Shown here: positions 53,997 through 62,532 of the stretch, one piece after another
How the letters are laid out: each line of letters begins with the position of its first letter
Numbering within the stretch: the stretch's first letter is position 1
Origin: Pseudogemmobacter bohemicus
GTDB lineage: Bacteria; Pseudomonadota; Alphaproteobacteria; Rhodobacterales; Rhodobacteraceae
DNA length: 64,000 nucleotides
Direction: 5' to 3'
Assembly: GCF_003290025.1 (NCBI RefSeq)
Contig: NZ_QNHG01000002.1
Span: forward strand, 62,001 to 126,000
Position numbers and translations under genes: made by a program
Notes under the pieces: generated by a model
What the model was told of the DNA's origin: nothing
The model's input: the letters and a program-made list of their open reading frames with translations, nothing else
Databases searched by the model: none

Positions 53997-54355
53997 CCGA
54001 TCATCCTTGTCATGGCCAGAGAGCTGCCTCTGACACGGGGTTTAACTGTGATCGGCTGGCATCATTGCTGGCACCGGGCGCGCGGCCCGGAGGCCGTCAT
54101 GGCCCATTCCCCCTATGGCAGAGCAAGGGCCGCGCGAATTTGCGCCAGCGCAAAGAAGCGACATGACAGTCAGAGGCTGCAGCACCGGGCGCGGTCGGGG
54201 GCGCGGTTGGGGGGTGGACAATTCGTCCAGTTGGGCGCGGCGGGCAAAGCGCCCTAACCCTTGGGGCATTGCCCCGAACGGGACCGGCTCAGAGGCCGTC
54301 TGCCTCGCCGCCCGGACGACAGAAAGCGGGCAACAGATTAAAGAAGGAACAGGCC
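53997..54355. promoter_or_regulatory. Control region between divergent TonB receptors, with NnrR-type box
   Basis: The notable element is TTTGCGCCAGCGCAAA at 54139-54154, containing a perfect TTGCG-CCAG-CGCAA. Its centre is about 150 nt from the 53996 start and about 210 nt from the 54356 start. No riboswitch was recognised here. Presence of the same box type as at nirK/nnrS and pseudoazurin suggests co-regulation with denitrification. Confidence 0.7.
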
Positions 54356-56510
54356 ATGTCCGGCACGCCCCAAACACATTTCCCCCCTCCCGCCGGTTTT
54401 CGCATCTCTGCGGCAGCACGGCGATGGCCGCGCTGATCGCACTGATCGCCGCCCCCGCTTATAGCCAGAGCAGCGAGGACGGTACCCATGCGGAACACCT
54501 GGGCACTGTGCTCCTGAAAGCCTATATGCCCGGCAATGCGGCCTCCCTCTCGTCGGGCGAAGCACCGCTTGCCGGGCTGGTTACGACCACCAGCGACAGC
54601 GCGGCGCTGTTTTCGCGGATGACCGGGGTGTCGCTGCAAGGCGCGGGCGGGGTTTCGGCGCTGCCCGTGGTGAATGGCTTTGCTTCGGACCGGGTGAAGA
54701 CGGTGGTGGACGGGATGCAGATCACCGCCTCCTGCGGCAATTTTATGAACCCGGCCCTGTCATACATCGCGCCGACCGCCATCGCGGATCTGGCGCTTTA
54801 CGCGGGCCTCACCCCGGTTTCCGAGGGCGGCGACAGCATCGGCGGCACCATCCGCGCCAACAGCCCCGAGCCGGAGTTTTCGGAACCAGGCGAAGGGGTG
54901 AAACTCTCGGGGCAGCTCTCGGCCTTCGGGCGCTCAAACGGCGATGTGCGCGGTGCGGCGGCGGCGCTTCGGGTCGAGGGAGAGCGGTTCAGCCTGTCTT
55001 ACGACGGGTCACACAGCTCTGCCGGGAATTACAAGGATGGCAGTGGTGCCGAGGTGAAATCCACCGAATACAGCGCCGGCAATCACAAGATCAGCGCGGC
55101 GGCGCGGTTTGGCGATCACACGGTCGGGCTGGCCTATGGCTGGCAGAACATCCCCTACCAGGCCTTCCCCAACCAGGCCATGGACATGACCGACAATTCC
55201 AGTTCCTCGCTCAATGCCTTCTGGAAGGGCAGCTTCGACTGGGGCGATCTGGAGGCACGGCTCTACCAGAACAAGGTCCGCCATTCGATGGATATGCTGG
55301 CCGATAAATCGGGCACCATGCCGATGGAGACCGATGGCAGGGATCGCGGGTTGACGCTGCATGCCGGGATGGATGTCAGCGCAGAAAGCCGCCTGCGCCT
55401 GGGCGCGGAATATCTGACCTACCGGTTGGATGACTGGTGGCCGCCGGTGGGCATGATGGTGGGGATGATGGGGCCGGATACCTATCTCAACATCAATGAC
55501 GGCCAGCGCGACCGCGCAGCGGTGTTTGCCGAGCTGGACACCCAGTGGAACGACCAGTGGCAGACCGTCTTTGGCCTGCGCTATGAGCGCGTGACCACCA
55601 ATGCCGGCGAGGTTCGCGGCTATTCGATGATGTACCAGGCCGAAGCCGATGCCTTCAACGCCCGCGATCACAAGCGGGTGGATCACAACCTGGATCTGAC
55701 CGCGACCGCGCGGTTTACCCCCGCCGAGGGCCAGGCGCTGGAATTCGGTCTCTCGCGCAAGACCCGCTCGCCCAACCTCTATGAGCGCTACACCTGGTCT
55801 TCGATGGCGATGGCGGCGTCGATGACCAACTGGTTTGGCGATCTGAATGGCTGGGTCGGCAATGTCGATCTGAAGCCAGAAACCGCCAATACCCTGGCGC
55901 TGAGCTATGAATGGCATGATCCGGACCAGAATGACTGGCACCTGAAAGCCTCGGCGCAGTATTCCCGGATCGAGGATTACATCACGGGTGAGCGGATCGG
56001 GTCGGCCTCGATGGGGCGCCGCGCGATCTACCGCTTCGTGAACCATGATGCCGATATGTTCAGCCTGAACCTGGAGGGCGCGAAGGTGCTTGGCGAATGG
56101 TATGGGAATGGAACATCAGCGGCCAGCTTTCCTACACCCGTGGCAAGGACCGCACGACCGGCGTGAACCTCTACAATATCATGCCGCTGAACGCAAAAAT
56201 CGCGCTTGGGCACCAGGCTGGCAACTGGACCAATGCAATCGAGCTGGAGGCCGCATCGGGCAAGACCCGTCTGGCCGAAGACCGGATGGAGGCCGCGACC
56301 TCGGGCTATGGTCTTGTCAATCTGCGCTCCAGCTATCAGGCGGGCGCGGTGCAGGTGGATTTCGCCGTCGAAAACCTCTTTGACCGCGACTATGCGCGGC
56401 CGCTTGGCGGGGTGGACCGGGCAAAGTTCCGCGACGGGGCCAATGGATCGGATGCGCTGGTGCATGGGCCGGGCCGTTCGGTCAGCCTTGGCGTCAGCTA
56501 TAAATTCTGA
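54356..56510 (+). pseudogene. Copper-type TonB-dependent receptor (OprC/NosA-like), two apparent frameshifts
   Basis: The best ribosome-binding site (AAGAAGGAACAGGCC) leads ATG 54356, but that frame stops after 26 codons. The receptor frame continues one phase off from a C-run at about 54375-54383. The main barrel then runs to about 56104, where a G-run again puts the true C-terminus (GQLSYTRGKD to VSLGVSYKF, ending 56510) in another frame. Adding one base at each run restores about 718 residues with signal peptide, plug and barrel. Copper hallmarks: SCGNFMNP (CxxxM as in OprC), MDMLADKSGTMPME and PPVGMMVGMMGP. It is either a recent pseudogene or intact with two sequencing errors. Confidence 0.75.
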
Positions 56511-56612
56511 CGCCTGCCCTGAATCTGGCCGGAAGGTTCCTCCGGTCGACCGTTCCGCATGGCCCCGCATCGCGTCTTTCCGGGCCGTTGCCGGAAACCC
56601 CTGCCGGCAACC

Positions 56613-56647
56613 CCTGCCCCTGGCCTTTGGTCGGGGGCTTTTTCTTT
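56613..56647 (+). terminator. Intrinsic terminator after the copper receptor
   Basis: GCCCC and GGGGGC arms around a GC-rich loop (56616-56638) are followed by TTTTTCTTT. It separates the receptor from regB. Confidence 0.75.
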
Positions 56648-56747
56648 GCCGGTTCACAAATTGCCTGATCTGCCGCAAAGAAGCAGGCAGTGAAAAGCCA
56701 CAATCAGGGGCAGAGATCGCAAACCGCCGCTGACGGAAAGGCCGGGA

Positions 56748-58034
56748 ATGGACGAAGGCTACAGCACCCGCGCGAACCGCCGGACACTGGCCCTGCTGGT
56801 GCGGCTGCGCTGGCTTGCGATGGCGGGCCAGGCGCTGACCATTGCCATGCTGCATTTCGGGTTCGACCTGCGGCTGCCGCTTTTGCCGATGGCGGCGGTG
56901 CTGGCGGCGCAAAGCCTTCTGAACATCGCCTGCCAGGCCCGGGCCAGGCGCGGTGCACCGGTGACGGAACGCGGCATCCTCGCGCTTTTGCTTTTGGATG
57001 TGCTGGCGCTGGCGGTGCAGCTGGGCCTGTCCGGGGGAACGACAAACCCTTTCATATCATTGTTCCTGCTGCATATCATCCTTGGCGCGATGCTCTCCGG
57101 CCCGCGCGCCGCCTGGGTGTTGACCGGGTTCAGCGCTCTGGCCTGGATGGTGCTGTCGCGCGTCAATCTCGCGCTGGAGCTGCCCCATGACCACGGTGCC
57201 GCGCCTGGCGGTGACTTTCTCGACCTGCATCTGTGGGGCATGTTCATCTGTTTCCTGCTGGCGGCCGGGCTGATGGTCTGGGCGATCACCCAGATCCGCG
57301 ACACCCTGGCCGAGCGGGACGCGGCGCTGGCGGCGCTCCGGCTGCAGCGGAGCGAAGAGGACCACCTTGTTCATATCGGCCTGCTGGCCTCTGGCGCGGC
57401 GCATGAGCTGGGCTCGCCGCTGGCGACGATCTCGGTGATCCTCGGCGACTGGGCGCAGGAGCCCGCGATCCGGCAGTCACCGGAGCTCGGCGCCGATCTG
57501 GCCGATGTCACCACCCAACTTGCGCGCTGCAAAAGCATCATCACCGGGGTGCTCGCCTCATCGGGCGCGGCCCGCAGCGAAGGCGCCACCCGCGGCGATC
57601 CGGCGGTGTTTTTCGATCAGGCCCTGCGGGACTGGCGTGCCCACCATCCGGGTCCGGGCCTGGATTTTCGCAATGACCTCGCCCCGGGGCAGGAGGCGAT
57701 CCTGGACCTCTCGCTGCGCCAGGCCCTGTTCAACCTGCTGGAAAACGCCGAAACGGCCGGGCCTGGCACGGTCGCGCTGCATATCTTCCGCGAAGGCGAT
57801 CTGGTCACGCTGCGCGTCACCGATCGCGGCCCCGGTTTCGCGCCGGAAATCCTTGCGGCCCCGGCCCAGCCCTGGAACTCGACCAGCATGCGCGAAGGCG
57901 CGGTGCTCGGGCTTTTCCTCTGCCATAATGTTGCGCGCCGGTTTGGCGGCTCGCTTTCCCTGCGCAACCTTTCCAGCGGTGGGGCAGAGGCGGTGATGCG
58001 CCTCTCGCTTTGGCCGATTGCCGGAGATCTGTGA
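56748..58034 (+). CDS. regB: Redox-responsive sensor histidine kinase RegB/PrrB
   Basis: A 428-residue membrane kinase. Six N-terminal helices (about 15-185) contain the ubiquinone-associated GGTTNPF (96-102). The H-box GAAHELGSPLATI has phospho-accepting H219. The redox-active cysteine of the dimer interface is kept in QLARCKSII (C261). The ATPase lid has ENAETAGPG-type N box and DRGPGF G box. RegB controls photosynthesis, respiration and denitrification genes through RegA. GGAAAGGCCGGG precedes the ATG. regA follows with a TGATG overlap, but it is truncated. Confidence 0.93.
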   Translation: MDEGYSTRANRRTLALLVRLRWLAMAGQALTIAMLHFGFDLRLPLLPMAAVLAAQSLLNIACQARARRGAPVTERGILALLLLDVLALAVQLGLSGGTTNPFISLFLLHIILGAMLSGPRAAWVLTGFSALAWMVLSRVNLALELPHDHGAAPGGDFLDLHLWGMFICFLLAAGLMVWAITQIRDTLAERDAALAALRLQRSEEDHLVHIGLLASGAAHELGSPLATISVILGDWAQEPAIRQSPELGADLADVTTQLARCKSIITGVLASSGAARSEGATRGDPAVFFDQALRDWRAHHPGPGLDFRNDLAPGQEAILDLSLRQALFNLLENAETAGPGTVALHIFREGDLVTLRVTDRGPGFAPEILAAPAQPWNSTSMREGAVLGLFLCHNVARRFGGSLSLRNLSSGGAEAVMRLSLWPIAGDL

Positions 58035-58540
58035 TGGAACAGCTTCTGATCATCGAAGACGACCTCGCGCTGGCGGGCGCGCTGACGCGATCCTTCGAGC
58101 GGCGCGGCTATGCCGTGCGGCATCTGGCGCGCTATGAGGATCTGGCGGAAACGCTGGAGGGCACCCAGCCCACATGGACCCCCACACGGGCCATTGTCGA
58201 TCTGAAACTGGCGGGCAGCCCCGGCCATTCCGGGCTTGATTGCGTGCGCGACCTGCACCGCCATGATGCCGGAATGCGGGTGGTGGTGCTGACGGGCTTT
58301 GCCAGCATCAATACGGCGGTCGAGGCGATTAAGCTGGGCGCCTGCCATTACCTGCCGAAACCCGCCAACAGCGACGATATCGAGCGGGCGTTTAATATGG
58401 GCGAGGGTGGCGATGATCTCACCAAGGTCGCCCGCCTTCGCCCAGAAGTTGTCCGAGGTGATGTCAAAGGCAGCCTGAGTTCTGGACAGGATCCCGGTCA
58501 TGCCGCCAGCGCCTTGTCAGCATCGCGGGCCGCTTTTTGA
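58034..58540 (+). pseudogene. regA: Response regulator RegA/PrrA, C-terminal DNA-binding part lost
   Basis: The receiver domain is complete: LLIIEDDLALAGALTRSF, phospho-acceptor D56 in AIVDLKLAG, TGFAS (T-loop) and K109 in YLPKPANSDDIERAF. RegA homology ends near residue 120 (about 58394). The frame then runs 48 codons through antisense phage sequence to a stop at 58540. The Fis-type HTH of RegA, normally the last 50 or so residues, is absent. The reading frame could still give a 168-residue receiver-only protein. TGATG overlap with regB is preserved. Confidence 0.85.
58395..58501 (-). pseudogene. Fragment of a Mu-like phage early gene
   Basis: On the minus strand an ATG at 58501, overlapping the stop of the Ner-like fragment as ATGA, opens MTGILSRTQAAFDITSDNF and about 15 more residues before running into the antisense of regA at about 58395. 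The sequence position, directly after ner, is that of an early lytic gene in Mu-like phages. I cannot name it. Confidence 0.5.
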
Positions 58541-58758
58541 CTCGCAATCAGGGCCTCATTCTCCTTAGAAAGGCTACGGGGCTTCCGTTCGGGGTAGCGA
58601 ACAGGGAACAGTTCGGCGGCGGGCACACCGAGATATTCGGAGATAGCCCTTTCGGCGGGCCGCACCACGCGCGATCAGACGGCCCGGAAATTTTTGGGAT
58701 TAAGACCCTTGAGCTCGGCGAGACCCGTCATGGTCATGCCGCGCTCTTCAAGGGAACA
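58498..58758 (-). pseudogene. ner: Ner-like phage DNA-binding protein remnant with in-frame TGA
   Basis: The frame reads SLEERGMTMTGLAELKGL then NPKNFRAV, hits TGA at 58675-58677, and continues SRVVRPAERAISEYLGVPAAELFPVRYPERK to a stop at 58498. This is the Mu Ner / Nlp HTH pattern ('..R.ERIIA.ALGV.PEE.WP.RY'). A Trp codon turned TGA is likely, since Ner proteins have Trp near there. The N-terminus is cut by a TAG at 58759. It is divergent from a repressor gene, as in Mu c-ner. Confidence 0.6.
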
Positions 58759-58962
58759 CTATTATCCTGACTTTTGTCCAGGGCAGTTTAGCCATGGGAT
58801 TCCTCCGGCTTGGGCGGGCTGTTGGCGCAGCTCGCCTTTGTTTGGGACTGTGAAACGCAACAGCGGGGCAGATCAGCGCACCGCACAAGCATAGGGTCAG
58901 CAGAAAAATGCCAATCATAAAGCAGAAAACTGCTTGATTTGGTGTTTTTTGCCATCAGGCAC

Positions 58963-59670
58963 ATGGAAGGTCTGGGAGAACGAATGAGAGCTGCCGCTGA
59001 GCGTATCGGCGGGCTGGATGCGCTGTCTGAGCGCTTGACAGATGTTTTCCGACACACACTTACCGATTGGGCGAGTGATAAGACGGAGCCTCGAGCGTCA
59101 TCCATAGCAGAAATCTGCGAGCTTACGGGCGCGACGTATGAATGGCTTCTTGCCGGGGAAAAAATAACCGACCCGACCATGGGTAGCGCTGGTTTCTTAG
59201 TTACCGCCAGCGAGGCAATTCAGGCTACTAAGAGTGATGAAGCATTGATCGCATTACCATTTTATGAAGATGTGGCGGCGTCTGCTGGCCATGGCGCGAT
59301 GGCGGGGTATGAGCGCTCAGACGCAATAATTGCCTTTGCCCGGAAGTTCCTTCTCAGTAAGGGAGCGGCTCCCGAAAACTGCACTATCATCCGCGCGACG
59401 GGCGATTCCATGCAGCCCAATATTCCTGACGGATCCTTACTGGTCATAGATCACGGGCAGACCGAGGCCAGGAACGGGCACATCATGGTCATCAACCCTG
59501 GAGATGATCTTCTGTAAAGCGCATCCGGCGCCGCCTCGATGGGCTGGTCGATCTAATCTCAGACAACCCTGCTTATGCGGCAGAGACCGTGGGAGTTAAT
59601 CGAATACAGCAACTGCGCATCATCGGGCGTGTCGTGTACTTCTGTCGGGCAGGATATCCTCCCACAGCCC
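58963..59670 (+). pseudogene. Phage-type repressor (HTH + S24/LexA-like), frameshifted near the end
   Basis: MEGLGERMRAAAERIGGLDALSERL starts an N-terminal HTH (about 1-60, WLLAGEK end). The S24-type domain has FYEDVAASAGHG, IIRATGDSMQPNIPDGSLLVID (nucleophile Ser in GDSM) and GHIMVINPGD. The frame stops at TAA 59515-59517, but in another phase VKRIRRRLDGLVDLISDNPAYAAETV and RIIGRVVYFCRAG follow, the normal S24 C-terminus. Restoring one G (CTGGTAAAG for CTGTAAAG) rejoins them. Start could also be ATG 58984 behind GGGAG. It probably repressed the Mu-like prophage whose ner lies opposite. Confidence 0.7.
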
Positions 59671-59886
59671 GGCCACGGTCCAGAGACGGAACTGGCGGCA
59701 GACCGACGACCACCTGCCGAACTCTTCAGGCAGGTCTCGCCACGGCGCTCCCGTCCGTGCTATCCAGAAAATTCCCCCCAGAACAAGACTATGATTGGAT
59801 GCCTTGCGCTCGTTCTGACACCGGATTGCCAGAATGAAGTCCGCGAAAAACGCCCACTCATCGTCGGATATCAGCTTGCGCGCCAT
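59650..59886 (-). mobile_element. IS5-family transposase, N-terminal fragment
   Basis: From ATG 59886: MARKLISDDEWAFFADFI, then LGGIFWIARTGAPWRDLPEEFG and AGLWEDIL, the N-terminal part of IS5-family (IS427-like) transposases. It ends abruptly at about residue 79, where repressor sequence begins, so the DDE catalytic domain is missing. No intact terminal inverted repeat pair could be recognised. Confidence 0.8.
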
Positions 59887-60297
59887 GGTCATCTCCCATG
59901 TGGAAACGAGCTTGAATCACAGGGCGCAGCTCAAGGAAATCCCTTTTGTCAAAACATCCTAAACTCGCCGCCCGCTCCAACGCAACCTGGATCAACGTTT
60001 TTTGTGAATCCAGCTTCACCGCGCTCTTCCGTTGCGGCGATTTCTGTAAATCCAATGAGAGCAATACCTTTAATAATAATTCGAACAAGAAGTTCAATTT
60101 TTATACCTGACACCACACCATTTAATATACGGATCGCTTTTCAGATTACACGCCTCAGGCAATAATAAAATTGGCGTTTATTGATAAATCGTCAATATTA
60201 TTCTATCAACGGCGGCGGGCTCTGATGATGTGATCACGACCCCGACGGCACCGACGTGCCAAGGCGGGATTGCAACAATCCATTTTGGGAGGCGGTC
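59887..60297. other. AT-rich stretch between IS fragments
   Basis: Composition drops well below the neighbours from about 60000 to 60210, with many A/T runs (CCTTTAATAATAATTCG, CCATTTAATATACGG). An 80-codon minus-strand frame (59858-60097) is open, with an uncertain start and no recognised family. This looks like foreign or IS-flanking DNA. No RNA gene was recognised. Confidence 0.45.
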
Positions 60298-60440
60298 ATG
60301 TCGGAGCTTACCACTGTCGTACTCGATCTGGCGAAGAGTGTGTTCAGGCCCACGGGGCAGATGCCTCCGGTCGCACTGCGCTGCGCAAGAAGCTGCGGCG
60401 GGATCAGGTGTTGGACTTTTTTGGTCGGCTTCCCTCCGGC
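60298..60440 (+). mobile_element. IS110-family transposase, N-terminal fragment with frameshift
   Basis: ATG 60298 behind GGGAGGCGG opens MSELTTVVLDLAKSVF, the RuvC-like DEDD start of IS110 transposases. One base is missing at about 60345 (TTCAGG for TTCCAGG), after which another frame reads AHGADASGRTALRKKL and RRDQVLDFFGRLPS. Similarity ends near 60440, so the element is only about 48 codons long. It abuts the 3' end of the regulator-DhaK gene. Confidence 0.75.
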
Positions 60441-60465
60441 GGCGGCTGAGCGGGCGGTTCTGACC

Positions 60466-62532
60466 TCAGGTAACCACCAGTGCGGGCGCGGCGCAGGGGT
60501 GATCCAGCAGCGCGGTCAGATCCTTGTCCAGATGCATCAGGGTCAGGGAAACGCCCGCCATATCCAGCGAGGTGTAATAGGGGCCGACAAGGCTCAGATG
60601 CACCTCGATCTGATGCGCTTTCAGCCGCTGCCGGATGCGGCGCAGGATGATGTAAAGCTCCATCGCGGGCGTGCTGCCCAGCGAATTGACCAGCACCGCC
60701 ACCCGGTCGCCCGGCTCGGGCCGCATCTCTGCGAGGATCCGGTCCAGCAGCAGATCGGCCGACTGATCCGCCGAGGCCAGCGGCTGGCGCAGGATGCCCG
60801 GCTCGCCATGCACGCCGACGCCGATCTCCATATCATCGGGGCCCAGCTCGAAACTGGGACGGCGGGTTTCGGGCAAAGATGACGGTTCCAGCGCGAGGCC
60901 CATCGTATAGGTGCGCGCATTGGCGCGGCGGGTCAGCGCCTCGACCTCGGCCAGCGGCAACAGCCGTGCCGCTGCCGCGCCAGCGATCTTGAAGATGAAC
61001 ACGTTTCCCGCCACGCCGCGCCGCGCCGCCCGGCTTTCAGCGGGAGAGGAGGCGATGTCATCGGTCGTCACCACCGAGCGCACTTCGATCCCGGCACTTT
61101 CGGCCATCTCGGCGGCCATGTCGAAATTCATCACATCGCCCGAGAAATTGCCGTAGAGGTAAAGCACCCCTGCCCCGGCGCTGACCGCCTTCGTCGCCTC
61201 CATGATCGGACCGGGGGGCGGGGCGGCAAAGATATTCCCGACCACTGCCGCATCTGCGAGGCCCTGGCCGACATAGCCCCAGAAGCCCGGATCATGGCCC
61301 GAGCCGCCGCCGATCACGATGCCGACCTTCGCGACCTCGCGCCGCCCCCGCGCGACCACCACACGGGGCGAGCCCTCAAGGCTCTCGATCAGCCGTTCAT
61401 GCGCCGCCAGCGCGCCTTTCAGGCTTTCATCCACCGCATCCTGCGGCGCGTTGATCAGCTTCTTGATCCTGGTCCGCGCCCCGATGGGCCGCAAGGGCAC
61501 GGCCTGACGGTCACCCGGCGGGCGCAGACTTGTATCGGAATAGCCCTCAGCCGTCAGAATGCCGCGCCCGGTCGAGGTATCGGTAACCAGCACATTGACA
61601 TAGCCGCCGCGCAAGGCCGCGAGGATCGCCGCCACCTTGTCGATACCGCCTGCCACCGCGATCCGCTGCGGAATTTTCTTCAGCGCCTCCAGATCAAGGC
61701 CAATCGTGCGCTCGTTCAGCGGCCCGATCACCGGCGCGCCGCGGCTGGAGATGAAACGGCCGATCAGGCAGCCGACCGCGTCCTGATACCAGGTATGCTG
61801 GGTCTGGCCATCCAGAAAGCCCGAAGTATGGATGGTGCTTTCCGGCCTGAGCGACGATATCCCGAGGATGATCCGATCTGCCTCGGCCAGCACGCCCAGC
61901 TGTTCCGTCAGCACCGATTCCGCCAGCAAAACCTCTCGCACCGCCGCCGAAGAGACGATTGCCGGAGCAGAGAGCGGCACGCAACGCGCCCCAAGCGCCT
62001 CGGCCATCCGCGACGCACAGGCTTCGGGCGTCCAGGGAATTTTCCCGGTGGTGCCTCCGGTGGCCTGGACGATCCGCACATCCGCAAGGCCCGGATGGTC
62101 CAGCGCCTCGGCCAGCGCCAGCATGGTGCGCCCCCAGGTGACCGCAATCGTATCGCCGGGCCGCGCGAAACGGGTCAGAACCTGCGCCCCGGCTGCGCCC
62201 AGCCGTTCGATCAGCGAGCGCTCGCCGCCATCCGACGGGATCACCAGGCAATCCTGCAACCCGAAATGGTCCTTCAGCGCCCGCGCGATGGAGAGGCTGC
62301 GAAAACGGTCCTGCTCGATCTCAATACTGACAATGCCCCGCGTCCGGGCGTCCTGGAGATAGGCATTGACCGAGGCCCGCGACAGGCCCATTTCCTGGGC
62401 AATATCGCTTTGGGTCATGCCCTCTTCGTAATAAAGCCAGGCCGCCCATAAAAGCGGGTCATCGCCATAGCGCAGAGGCATGACGCCACTTTCAGCGCGG
62501 ATCGCGGGCTTTCCGGCAACGCGCGGCGCCAT
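60466..62532 (-). CDS. Fusion of SorC-type sugar-binding regulator and dihydroxyacetone kinase subunit DhaK
   Basis: A 688-residue protein. Residues about 20-70 are an HTH (MTQSDIAQEMGLSRASVNAYL). Residues about 80-345 are the SorC/CggR-like sugar-phosphate-binding domain (DTIAVTWGRTMLALAEAL, GISSLRPESTIHTSGFL, VNVLVTDTSTGRGIL). Residues about 355-688 are a complete DhaK: KKLINAPQDAVDESLKGALAAH, GGGSGHDPGFWGYVG, YGNFSGDVMNFDMA, and substrate-binding His575 in GVGVHGEPG. A kinase subunit joined to a DNA-binding sensor suggests that substrate binding and gene control are directly linked. Its start overlaps the DhaL stop (TGATG). Confidence 0.93.
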   Translation of the reverse strand: MAPRVAGKPAIRAESGVMPLRYGDDPLLWAAWLYYEEGMTQSDIAQEMGLSRASVNAYLQDARTRGIVSIEIEQDRFRSLSIARALKDHFGLQDCLVIPSDGGERSLIERLGAAGAQVLTRFARPGDTIAVTWGRTMLALAEALDHPGLADVRIVQATGGTTGKIPWTPEACASRMAEALGARCVPLSAPAIVSSAAVREVLLAESVLTEQLGVLAEADRIILGISSLRPESTIHTSGFLDGQTQHTWYQDAVGCLIGRFISSRGAPVIGPLNERTIGLDLEALKKIPQRIAVAGGIDKVAAILAALRGGYVNVLVTDTSTGRGILTAEGYSDTSLRPPGDRQAVPLRPIGARTRIKKLINAPQDAVDESLKGALAAHERLIESLEGSPRVVVARGRREVAKVGIVIGGGSGHDPGFWGYVGQGLADAAVVGNIFAAPPPGPIMEATKAVSAGAGVLYLYGNFSGDVMNFDMAAEMAESAGIEVRSVVTTDDIASSPAESRAARRGVAGNVFIFKIAGAAAARLLPLAEVEALTRRANARTYTMGLALEPSSLPETRRPSFELGPDDMEIGVGVHGEPGILRQPLASADQSADLLLDRILAEMRPEPGDRVAVLVNSLGSTPAMELYIILRRIRQRLKAHQIEVHLSLVGPYYTSLDMAGVSLTLMHLDKDLTALLDHPCAAPALVVT

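Noticed and set aside
59858-60097. 80-codon minus-strand gene in the AT-rich stretch
   Set aside because: Start uncertain, no recognised family, and it overlaps the IS5 fragment; kept only as part of the described gap.
60179-60195. TTGATAAATCGTCAA as an FNR box
   Set aside because: The half sites are separated by five bases instead of four, and the following gene is an IS fragment.
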